Source: Rotaria sordida
Taxonomy: Eukaryota > Rotifera > Eurotatoria > Philodinida > Philodinidae
Reading direction: 5' to 3'
DNA length: 64,000 nt
Assembly (NCBI GenBank): GCA_905250125.1
Contig: CAJNOL010000064.1
Span: forward strand, 242,782 to 306,781
Below the pieces are notes generated by a model, which saw only the letters and a program-made list of their open reading frames with translations, was not told the DNA's origin and made no database searches. Made by a program: the position numbers and the translations under genes. Of this stretch, positions 1-11,400 are shown in pieces (within the stretch, counting starts at the first letter, position 1; every line of letters starts with the position of its first letter).

Positions 1-762
1 GTTGAGTTTGTTTTGCATTTTATAATTTGTATCTAATCTGAGTGGTAGATCTTTTCTTTTCTTAATGAAAGTTTTAAACTGATGTTAATATTCAATCAAA
101 ACTACTTTGAATTCTTGTTTGGGATAAAAATGCGCATGGTATAAATAATGGATCAACTTAATACAAAGTTCTATTACTAATAAAGAAAAGCATCGAATTC
201 AGAAAAGATCTTAGTGCCTTCAAGAGTTTGGTTGAAAGTGAAATCTTACACGATTTTTTTTTACTTGAACAAAATGATGAATCTTTGAAAAGTTAAGAAA
301 TAAGTTTTTATTTATAATTTTTAGTTCTACTGGAAAAGTACTCAGTGCTAGAATATTTGGTAGTAATGTAAAACAAATCAGATTATGTAAAATTTTATAT
401 TGAACTAACCGAACGGTTTTATAAAGTAAGGATATAAGTATTTCACTAGAACATCGTATGTTTCAAAATGTGCTGCCTGCCATCGAATAAGTTAGATAAT
501 ATGACAAAAAATTTGAAGATCGTAAAAGGTAATGCAAAATCAAAGGCTTCAATTTATCGTTTCGATTTTTTATAAAGAAAACATGAAAATATACAAAAAA
601 TTGTTCATCTCTTTAAAGGATAACTTTATTAATATTGAGCTATAAGAACATATGTTTTGATAGCCCAGACTTTGAGAGAGTACAACATTGTTCTGAAATA
701 ATTTTTATATTTTTGATTATCAATTTTTTTCATCATTTATTTCACATTATTATTTGCCAATG

Positions 763-929
763 GAGTATCGGTGCTGCTGCAGGCCGATCACAACCTTACC
801 CTAACACTCTTTAATATTCTCACTCTCACTTTGTGATGTTTCCCACTATCAATCAAATTAATTGTTTTCAAGGACATCATTGGCCAGTACCTCTTCAGAT
901 CAGCGACACTGCAGCACCCATACTCTTTG
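763..929. repeat. Small foldback repeat
   Basis: The left arm (763-790) begins GAGTATCGGTGCTGCTGCAG. The right arm (about 902-929), reverse-complemented, begins GAGTATGGGTGCTGCAG, so about 25 bases can pair across a spacer of about 110 bases. The arms are more GC-rich than the surroundings. It may be a short non-autonomous transposon or a structured RNA; no target duplication was identified. Confidence 0.5.
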
Positions 930-2023
930 ATCTGCCCTGCTAGTTACACCAATTAGTGTATAGAGTATCGTCAATCTAGAATCATATTTTTAAATGGATA
1001 TATATAGCTTTTCTACAGATACACGCACTTCATTTAATAATTGCTTTGGCCATGCATTAATCTATTTGATTCCTGAAAGTAATGTAGTGAATATAGATGA
1101 GGATTATGTAGATCATGTAAAAGTACCCAAGAAGAAATACTAAAACATTGGTGATCAAAAAGTCTTTTTTTTCTCCATTCAATAACTTCGGATGATTTTT
1201 TTAAAATGTTTAATAAATATCAATTCTGTAAATGTGACGTTTAATGAATGATGTTTGGTAGCTGTAATGATATCTTCTTTATCATAATGAATACACTATG
1301 TTATTTCATGTTATAATTCATCGATTGTATGGGTTAACTCGAGTTATGATATTATATGTATAGCTAGATCTTAAGGTAGATCTCAGTGAAATATTAAAGT
1401 TTCCAAAGGATTAAGCATCCTTAGAGACTTTCCTTCTAAAACTATTGTTATTTTACTGAAATTTTAGGTTATATGGCACGGTATATACCCAAAAAAGAAA
1501 TCAAATGGTAGTATTTCAACCTTCATATAGTTGTTTTCATGTATCCATACGATCAAAATGTAAAGGAATACAATGAATAAGAAATTTTTCTTTAAATAGA
1601 ATGGATAACAATCGATGTTTTTATTTCAAGAAAAGTTTGATTGATTTTTTTTCAAAGATTAAATGTTCTGATAGATTAATATTAAAACCTTATTGTTTTT
1701 TATGTTCAATTTCTTCCACTGTTAGTTTAATTTCTGAAGTATGTCTTTCAGTTTAATGAATTTTATGTTGAATTAAATTCAGCATTATCTAAGGCATTGT
1801 CACCTAGAAAAAACACGTCTAGTGCTGGAATGTTATACACCTAGTTATGTATCTTCTTGAATTAAATAAATTGATGACGATCTTTCTATCGACTCAGCTG
1901 AAGAAAGTTATATGAACATTAAAATGATATTGTTTAATAAATTAGAAAACGTTTTCAGATGACGTTTTCATCTAATTAATGAGCAAATTATGTTCATTCC
2001 CAAGATCATGTTTCTCATACCTA

Positions 2024-2945
2024 TTATCCATTTCAAAAACAGAATGCCGATGGTTATTTTTTGAGCAGTGTTTGGTAGGAACGACGAAGAGAGCTGGAGC
2101 TTTCACCAGTCAAGAGAAAACACTCAGGACCATCGCAGTGAGTCGAAAGCTGATTGACCAGCAATTGATCAATCAGGTGAGTTCTTAGCAAAGATTTTGA
2201 AAACGAGATTCTGAAGTCATTTTCAATTAGACTTTGACATGTACCATGGCTAACCAGCGGAGAAAAGTCTTCTCTTTCAATCTATGTGAGCCCCAACTTC
2301 GTGGCCACTTTTGTTTAAGAGTTACAAGGGTTTTGTTGAGACTCCTAATTTCAGCAAATTGATCTTAGAAAGTTCCTTATGCTGAATCGAATGGTGATAC
2401 TTCTTTTCAGTTTTAAAGCGACCTGAGATCATTATTTCAGTATTTTTGCAATTTCAAAAGTTTCGTTGATACAGCACCAAAATCGAAGTTTGAATTATTT
2501 TCAAAATAGTAATCTCAGATCGCTTTAAAACTCAAAACCAAAATCACCGTTTGACTTAGTATGACGAATTATCCCTGTACGAAGCTCCTTTGGAACCTTT
2601 CAAAGTCAATTTGCTGAAATCAGGGGAGTCTCAGCAAAATTCTTGTAACTTTTGAACATGAATGACTACGAAGTTGGGGTTATGTAGATCAAAAGAGAAG
2701 GCTTTCCTCTGTCGATTGACCCTATTACCCGTCAAAATCTAATCGGAAATGACTTCAAAATCGCGTTTTCAAAATCTTCGCTAACAACTCATCTGATTGA
2801 TCAATTGCTAACCCATCAGACTTCGACTTACTTCGATGGTTCCGAATGTTTTCTCTTGAATGGTTAAAACTTCAGGTCTCTTCATCGTTTCTATCAAAAG
2901 TTATTCAAAAAATAACTATCAGCATCCTTTTTTCAAATAGATCAT
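2024..2945. repeat. Palindromic element, about 0.92 kb
   Basis: The two halves are imperfect reverse complements along almost their full length, with the centre near 2480. Examples: GATGGTTATTTTTTGA near 2050 pairs with TCAAAAAATAACTATC near 2910; ATTGATCAATCAG near 2165 pairs with CTGATTGATCAAT near 2795; TTTTAAAGCGACCTGAGATC near 2412 pairs with GATCGCTTTAAAAC near 2518. This architecture fits a non-autonomous foldback transposon. No clear target duplication was found, so the limits are approximate. Confidence 0.7.
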
Positions 2946-3217
2946 AATTCTGATGATACATATAATGTCTCGTCCTTTGCTTGTTGTTTTGTTAGTCATA
3001 TGAATTTTTCTTCTCTTAACTGATATTAAATTCTTGATGATACATGCTCATATTTATGACTTTACCATAATTGTTAATACTGCTTATTATTGTTATAAAC
3101 ATGAATACTCATGCTGTTTTTTTTTTCGTTTCATTTCAAGTATGAAAAAGAACAGTGCTCATAAACAAACACACTCGCACACACTACTCGATCTAATTGC
3201 GTATAATTCGGTTTTTT

Positions 3218-5395
3218 TTATACATAAGTTGCTGTTGTTAATATAACTGCTGTAGGTTCTTCATAGAACGAAACTTTTTTATTTGAGTTTGAACGACGTA
3301 CTGCTGAGCTAGTTAATCGTCCTGATGGTATTGAACTTGGTACTCGCACCATACTTGAAGATGTGAAACTTTGTAAATCACCACCACTACTACTTCGATC
3401 ATAACAACCTGAATCAATTGAATTTGATTGATGAATTACATCTGTTGTAGATGTTTTCATTAATGATAAACTTTCATCACGTAATATTGATGATGAAGTT
3501 GAATGCTCTTTTAATGTAACATTAGCCGTCTGCGAATTTTTAACAGTTGGAATTACAGCTGATTTAGTTCGTTTTGTAGAAGTTTTCGGATTACGAGTGA
3601 TTGATGATACCTTTATTGGAAGTGGATCATACATTGATAATGGTGTTGAATGTGGTGTTGACGTTAAAAGCACTTCAAGTGGTTCCTAAGAAAATTATAA
3701 ATGAATATTTAGAATTTTAATTAAAATTTTATATTAATAAAACAACAAGAACTTGTGATAGGTGTATATCACGAACAGATAAAATGTGAAATATAATAGT
3801 GATGTATATAATCATATCTAAGACATAAATTTGTGTCTATCTAATTACTTGATTTTCGCCACGATTATTATTCGCCATAGTCATCGAGAAACGACAAAAA
3901 AAATATAAAAATATTTAAGATATAATGTTACAACTTACTAGGCTGATTGATTTTAATGATTTATCGGTTGAATTTCGTTTATACGAATAATTATTATTGG
4001 TAGTTCTTAGTGATGATGAGCCAGCAATTAAAATCGTATTAGCTTTTGATAGTAAATTAGCAGAAGAAATCGTATTAGCTCTTGATAGTGAATTAGCAGA
4101 AGAGATCGTACTAGTTCTTAATGATGAACTAGCATTAGAAACTGTATTTATTCTTGGTGGTGTAGTAAAAGTAGAAAATGCATTAGTTCTTAATGGTGAA
4201 CTAGCAGTAGAAGTTGTATTTGTTCTTGGAGATTTTATTGAATAATCTTTTGATACACTTGTTCTTCGAATACGTGATGCATGTTTAAGAATATCATTAT
4301 CAATTTTATGTGGTGATGATGTTGGAACAACTGAAATAGTTGTATTACGTGTTAAAGAAGTTCGATTTATAATAGGTGATTTTTCTCGTGACGGTTGCTG
4401 AGATTGAACAGGATTTGCTGCTAATGGATTCCGATGTACAGCAAATGTTCCACGTAGACCAGCACGTCGACGAATTGTCTCTAAAAAAAATAACGAGAAG
4501 AAAAAAATTATAAGTTGATGATCATGAAAAAAAATGACGAATATTCGTCATTTTCTTAATCTATTTACCTCGAACAGATTCTCCATTTGGCTGATTCATT
4601 AATGAACTCATATACATAAGGTCAGAATCATGATCACATAATCTTGTTGAAGATGCTATACCATTTGTCATAGAAAATATTTCTGGTGAATTCACAAAAT
4701 TAGAATGTTCATTAGTTTTAATTGATGATGAATAATAATCTTCATATGTTTCTTCTTTTATTTGTGATGATTGAGCATATGATCTATTATGTTCACGCGT
4801 TTGATCAAAATCATTCGAAGACATTTGTTGTAATGCACTGAATGAACGAGAATCATTATATTGATCTTGATTAATTGTTGAATAATGAAGAACACTCGAT
4901 GTTCGACTTGGATGTCGACTAATAAATGCTGGACGTCGTTGAAAACTATTTGCAGATTTTCTTTCTGATTGTTGACCTGATGGTGTCATTCTTGTTGGAC
5001 TTAAACGTATACGAATACCATGTTCAAGATAAGCAGCTTCAATAGCTTGATAAGGTGAAATATTTGAAGGCTGAGATATTGTTGGAATAACAATTTGTTC
5101 ACGAGAGTGATTATTCATTTCATCGGCATAATCCAATGGTGAAACGGTTAAAGTAGATGATTCTGTATTTAGAGATGTTGGAAAAGCAAATAAAGTGTTA
5201 GATCGATGTCTAATTGCTTTTATATCACTATTTGATATATCCATTCGACTACCATTGACAACAGCACCTAACAAACACGAACATTATTTTTTTAATAATG
5301 AAAAATGAAAAAAATTATTAAATAAAAACTTTTATTCGATATTTACCTTCGATTTCAAATGTTGGCCGTTCTTTACGAAGTGTTTTTAGACGCAT
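3218..5395 (-). CDS. Ser/Thr-rich, probably disordered protein of unknown function
   Basis: A four-exon gene read from 5395 down to 3218: 5395-5347, 5267-4569, 4480-3939 and 3685-3218. All junctions are GT..AG and in phase, giving 1758 bases (585 aa). It starts MRLKTLRKERPTFEIEG and is then rich in Ser, Thr, Asn and Arg, with no membrane segment, signal peptide or catalytic motif that I recognise. Scattered Arg-x-x-Ser stretches could be phosphorylation sites (inference). Exon 3 encodes six or more copies of a 12-residue degenerate repeat like RTNTISSANSLS. The start is the first ATG in the first exon; an upstream exon cannot be excluded. I do not recognise the family; a cytoplasmic scaffold or regulatory protein is possible but unsupported. 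Confidence 0.75.
3999..4231 (-). repeat. 36-bp coding minisatellite in the Ser-rich gene
   Basis: Read on the minus strand, successive 36-base units each encode twelve residues of the form R-(T/A)-N-T-(I/F)-S-S-A-N-S-L-S. About six diverged units are visible (starts RTNTTSTA, RTNAFSTF, RINTVSNA, RTSTISSA, RANTISSA, KANTILIA). Most units keep the exact period, so the reading frame survives. Unit number probably varies between alleles. Confidence 0.7.
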
Positions 5396-6385
5396 ATTGA
5401 TTTGTATATTTTGTAAATGGTTACAAACTACCAACGATTAACGATGTTTTTTATTCAAGACAAACATAATAGAGAAACCGATGGAATAAAATGTGCAATC
5501 ATCACAGATTTGACGAACGACAAAAACAACAGTAGCAAATAAAAGTCATCAAAGAAAAATTCATTTTTTTTCCTTACAATATTCAAGCGCACATTTTCCA
5601 TTTGTTTCATTCGTATGATTGATGTTTCTATTCTTTATGAATACATTAAATGTTTCGTTTAGCTCCCAATACATTCGTTCGATCATTACACAACAACTTC
5701 ACATTTCAAGTCTTCTTGTTTGACATAAAAGATGAAGTCATAAAATAAACAAATATTTGAATGGATCAATTCGAGAAAAAAAAAGAGAGAAAGAGAAGAG
5801 GAAAAAAAAAGGAGAAAAAAATGATACTACAAATATAAAGGTTTAGTTGAAAAAGTTTACTACGCATCACGTATGGATAATGAAGCTGCTTTAAAAGTAG
5901 AGTAAAAAAAAAACAAAGACAAGAAAAATTTGAAGATAATTATAACCCAGTAGAAAGAATTAAACATAATATATGTATTTAATCAATTCAAAAAATTTGT
6001 TACTAAAACCATAAGAAAAAACATACACCATCTTCTATATTACGTCAGCATCTCATCGAATATTAAGTTTCTACACATTTTTTTTATTATTTCTTTCATA
6101 CATATGTCTTCTTATCGAATGTTTGTCTATGGTAAAAGTTGTCAAACAAAAATCTTAAATGATTTCTCTTATTAAATGTAACCTTATATAACAATGACAT
6201 TATAAAAGGACACTCTTATATAAATCTTAAAACGATTCTAGAATAGTATTTATATATGCATGAATCACTAACACTTATTTATAGTGTACAGATCTTTCTA
6301 GTGTAGTGTAATATGCCATTGTTATTGTTTTCATGAATATAAAATAATTCAGTCAAAAGAAATTAATTGATAATGAGACATAAAT

Positions 6386-6441
6386 GGTGTAGATGTGGGT
6401 GTGAGTGTTGACCGTTTTACACTGACACCCACACCTATACC
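6386..6441. repeat. TGTGGG-rich hairpin
   Basis: GGTGTAGATGTGGGTGTGAG at 6386 pairs with the segment ending at 6441, whose reverse complement is GGTATAGGTGTGGGTGTCAG. Stem of about 23 pairs with a few mismatches, loop of about 10. The TGTGGG core resembles the telomere repeat reported for bdelloid rotifers, but only one unit per arm is present. A similar G-rich arm occurs near 62020. Confidence 0.55.
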
Positions 6442-7044
6442 CTGACTCTTTTCTACTCATAACAATTAGGAAGTGATTCTCTTTTTTAATCATATAGTTG
6501 GGAATATATTTCACTTCTAGATTATGTGTTACATTATACTTTTATTCATTGGTTGTCTTCTTTTTAACTGCTAATAATAATCACGTAGTAAGAGAAGTTT
6601 ACATAGTAACCCTTAAATCACTAGCAATAGAAAAGATTTAATATGCGTAATAGCAACGCATTTTGTAAGGCTTCGTTTGCATTCTATTTGCAAACCCGCA
6701 TTATTCTAAGTGATATCCATTATCTTCACTATTCTTTGTAGTAGTGAATTCAGTATAGATAGGATACATTTTGTTGATGATGCTCTTTTTCGCATCATTT
6801 GAATCAGTACAATAGAGTTAAAAATCATCTGATCATTGATGATTTGAGAAACTGCCAAAATATGTAGTATGAATCGCTTTCAATCTTTCTCATACGTAAG
6901 CTTACGTTCTACCGATGGATTCTATACATTGTTTGCAATTGATCTTGCACATTATTTGCTAAAGCACGGATCATACTTCATCTTGATGAATTTTTTTTTT
7001 AGAAAATCACTTGACAATGGTAAATTCGAAAGATTTCTCATTCA

Positions 7045-7705
7045 AATTCATTTATATCGAAATAAATGAAATGCAGTTTAATTTAATTTTATACGTATAA
7101 CTGGAATTTTCGACCTTCATGAGTACGGTCATCATCAGTAAACAGACATCAGTTGTAACCATGAGTCTACTTTATTCATGACAAACAGTAACCGATGAAC
7201 AAGAACTAGAATAACAAAAGCTATGTTTACCATATATAACAACTAAGTATATTCATGTGAATATACCCATAATATAGAGTAATCTTGATTATTTAAACTT
7301 ACTCATGTATAAATTAACTTCTTTAATTTGTTGTTGATGATAACCGTACTCTTAAAGGTCTAAAATTTCAGCTATATATGTAAAATTAAAATTAAGCTGG
7401 ATTTCTTTACTTCTGATACATTATTGTTATTATTCAAGTTTACTTACTTATTGATTGATTATGTTTCTCCTGCAGAATTAAATACTTGAAATATATAAAT
7501 TTGTTAAGGGTAAATATAGCTTATGTTGTTTTAGTTTTTTTTTTATCAGTTATTGTTTGTTATGAATAAAATAGGCTCATCATTACAACTGATGTCTTTT
7601 TGCTGATGATGATCGTACTCATAAAGGTCGAAAATTCCAGTTAGACATGTAAAATTAACTTAAACTGCATTTTATTTATTTCGATACATTATTGTTATTA
7701 TTCAA
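7045..7705. repeat. Foldback repeat with an extra internal copy
   Basis: A segment near 7050-7175 is the reverse complement of a segment near 7565-7700: both contain TGGAATTTTCGACC or its complement, followed by a GTACGGTCATCATC-like stretch and a TCAGTTGTAA-like stretch. A third, more diverged direct copy lies at about 7320-7450. TCGAAATAAATGAAATGCAG on the left matches the right end in inverted orientation, so terminal repeats are at least 100 bases. Likely a non-autonomous DNA element that was internally duplicated. Confidence 0.65.
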
Positions 7706-8422
7706 GATTTTACTTAAATTTTTTTTTATTCTTCAAATAACAAATTTTTTCTTGGTTGCTTTATTCTTATTGTTTGAATATTTCTTATTAATTCCCTATA
7801 TTAACTTTATTGATGAAAACTCTTGAAAATCATCAAATATTTAATTGAAACTGAAGGTTATTAATGATACCAATACCAAATAGTAATTGATTATATAATA
7901 GTTTGACTACAAAGTATCGTTCATAATTCTGAGAATTTTTCATTTTTCTTCTAAACGTTAGTTTAAAAATTAAGAATAATATTATCCTAATTTTCTTTCA
8001 TAATGATTAAAAAAAATTAAACAAAATAATTAGCGTTTAACACACTGCAAATTTCTTTTGCTTTTTATTTTCAAATACCCACATACTAATAGAAAGAAAT
8101 CAAAAAAAAAATGACAATAAAATAACAAGAAGTGTAAAATATGGTTGTTAAACAATAGCAATGACAAACACGCGCACTATTTCAAGCCTCTATCGTCATC
8201 ATTTTAAGGATTACAATAAAAAAAGAAACAAAAAAAAAAAAAGAAAATGATACGGAATGTAACACAGTGTGTGTTGTATAATAATATTGCTCTACTTTTT
8301 AGTTTATTCAATGTCAATAAATAGACTAGAACAATAGAATAAGTTGTTCAAAATATGTTCAACATTTAATTAATGGATAACAAAAGAAAGACAGAGATTC
8401 ATTAAAGAGAATAAATACATTT

Positions 8423-11400
8423 TTAAATACCAGTTGAAATACTTTTATATAAAGGTGATTTAGATCCAACAAGATAAAATTGATTTTTATTTGAACTAAA
8501 ACGAAGAATACCAAAATAAAGACCAAGTGGTTCTTGTGGAAATAGTCCAAAACAAGGTAAAATTGGTGTAAGTGACGCTATATCATTTATTGACTCTTGT
8601 TGATAAATATATTTGAATGCATTGGAACTAGAATAAACGAAAAATTATTATTACTTTTACTTTTTTTTTTGTTAAATAAATTTTAAAATTAGAAAACTAA
8701 AATTTCGTACGCATTTTGACTTTTAATTAAATTATACATATTGAGATTGATTGTATTACACGGTTCTAAAGATTTGAGTAATGTTGCCAAATTAATCGAT
8801 TTGATTAAAAAGGCGTCATAGTTTTCTTTACGTAATGTATCAATATTTGATAATGGTGGAAATGGATTTCTATAAAAAAAAAAATAAATGAAATAATTCG
8901 AAATCATTTTTTTTTATATCTATAGTAGTTATTGTAAAAACATAGTAAAATTTAGAGATCAGTAATTATCCGAAAGTTCAAATCGAAATTTTCTTTTTTT
9001 AAACAAAAAAATCTCTAGTCTATTTAACTTTTCACACTCGAGAAATACATCTTGAATTGTTCTTTTTTCTTTTCAAATAATTAAAGTCAAACTTACAAGC
9101 TCGTTTGTCGTTTTCGATTAAAAAGTATTTCCAAGTATTTCGTATTAACTAGATTACCGTCAATAGGTTTTCGAAATACACGTGAAATATCTGGCATAAG
9201 AAATGATGATGATGAATCTGAAAATGTCCATTTATCCCAAACTCTATAAAAAAAAAAAAAAACATTTCTTCAAAGAAAAACAAAATAAAATTTCTTCAAT
9301 AAATCTACCGTTTTCCACAACATTGTGTAAATGAATTTTTCATATTTTTATTATAAAATGTACGTTTTAATAAATATCCTAAACCATAGAAATTATCAAC
9401 ACGATATATTAAATCAATCGAACCATTGACAATATCATAAGCTAAAAAAAAAATAAAATTATTGAACAGAAAATTTACTTTTTTTTTTTGAAAAATTTCT
9501 TTTACAATTAGGATTCCATAATTGTATGGCACCAATTGTTTCATCTTTTCGAAATGTTTCACTTAATAATGCAAATACATAAAGAAAATCTGGTGATAAA
9601 ATAAGATCTTCTTCAATAATAATCACACTATCCTAATCATAAGCAAAAAAATTTATATATTAAGAAATTTTTTTAAATAATAAATAGAATTAAATTTTAC
9701 TTTATTTGGATAAATTTCCCAAATTTTATTTAAAGCTTTTTCATAATGTTCTAATAGAAATAAAATTTTAATTTCAATCGACTTTCTTTTTTTTTTTTTT
9801 TCATAATTACCCATATATGTTGAACTACTTGCTGTTTTTTCTCCTCGAAATCCAAATAGATCAATTAATGCAAGAGGTTCAGAAAATTTTTCATCAACAG
9901 CCACCTAACAAAACCAAATAAACTATCAAATAAATTTTTGAAAATTAAATTCTATACATACAACAATATTTTCTACACGAATACCCGGTTGCATTAATAA
10001 AGTTTCAAGACACATACGAAGAGAATTATGTGAAATTCCTAGAATATTAAAATAAATATTGAATATCAAATTAAATAAAACAAACCAGCAATAACAAGTA
10101 TGGGTATTGAATATATTGAATTATCTTCTAATGTTTTATTTATTAATGGAATATTTGCTAAATTTTTATCAACATTTGTATCTTTAAATAAAAGAATTTA
10201 ATATATTAAATAGAATTGAAATAAAAATTGATTAATATACCACTACAAAAATCTCCATAACCATCATAACGTGAACAAAAATCACGACGTTTATCATTAC
10301 GAAATGGTAATGGATCAGGTCGAATTTTCATTCCTTTTACTAGAAATAGATATTATTGAAAATAATTATTGCAATATTAATTTAAAAATCAGATTCATCC
10401 AATTCATTTAAGTATTTGAATAAAATATTCATTTTTCGTATTAACAAATCCAACACATAAGTTTAACAAAAAACTAAATGTATTCTGATAGAACTACAAC
10501 ATATTAAATTGATAAAAAATAACTTTAAATAAAACTTACAGTTAAATGTCACTTCACATTTGTACAATAACTTTCATTTTTTTTTTGCTTCAGTAGTAAA
10601 AAGAATTATATGTGCAACTTTATCATAGGTATTATGTTTATCTATTTTTTTACAGCAAACTATGCTCCTTAAGAATTGTGTCTATGCAATGTCTGAAGTC
10701 GAAATTTGAAAACGAGTTCTCCTTGTATTTTTGAGAGGTTTCAGGATATTCATAACTTATAGAGTCTACATTATGCATATAGTCCGGACTGCAAATCGAT
10801 TAATCAGCTGAAGAACTTTCCTCGTTAAAGTAGTCACACCATAAATTGATGATGATGATTCTACTATCGTTTTTTTTTTGCTGAATACAATCTTCATTAA
10901 ACTCACTTCATACTCGTTTTAAGTGCTGAAATCGAATCATGAAAACTTAAATTTGAAATTTTAAGTTCTCTTATTAACAATCGATTGCTGAATATCTTTA
11001 ATAAATTTTAAAAAACAATCATTCTTTTTTTTTCTTCAGAGTAACATTTATAAAACGACAAGATATTTTTCTAATAATATTTGCACTCACAAGTTTGTGG
11101 TACACACATTCGTTTGTCAATTGGAGGTGCATAAACATTGCCAGTGCTTGAATGTGACATCTAAATACACGTCCATGTATAAAAATTCAAACTAATCCCC
11201 AAACAAAACATATTTATAACAAAACATGCATATAATATATTAGTCAATGATTGAGCAGAATCCAATTTTCCCGTTACAATAAAAAAAGTATATATATATA
11301 TATATATTAATATTCTAAATATAACTAGTCACTATTTAGAATATTTTTATTTGACTATTATGGCTGATGAAAAAAAAACCTGTACCACTTATCACCACAA

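Larger units (their letters stand above)
1..3217. other. Gene-free region upstream of the Ser-rich gene
   Basis: No open frame here has coding character: the short frames present have no recognisable motif and no splice-compatible neighbours. The stretch is AT-rich and holds two foldback repeats listed separately (763-929 and about 2024-2945). No tRNA or rRNA was recognised. Confidence 0.6.
5396..8422. other. Gene-free region between the Ser-rich gene and the POMGNT1-like gene
   Basis: No supported gene. The 5' side of the Ser-rich gene and the 3' end of the POMGNT1-like gene face this region, so it contains an upstream region and a 3' flank. It holds a TGTGGG-like hairpin (6386-6441) and a three-copy foldback repeat (about 7045-7705), listed separately. 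Poly-A runs near 8220-8250 are low complexity. Confidence 0.55.

Noticed and set aside
1979..2188. 69-codon frame (starts MSKLCSFPRS)
   Set aside because: It lies in the left arm of the palindromic element at 2024-2945 and has no recognisable protein features.
3997..4245. Plus-strand frame with a regular LAEEIVLALDSE-like repeat
   Set aside because: It is the antisense of the 36-bp repeat in exon 3 of the minus-strand Ser-rich gene, which has proper splice sites and phase.
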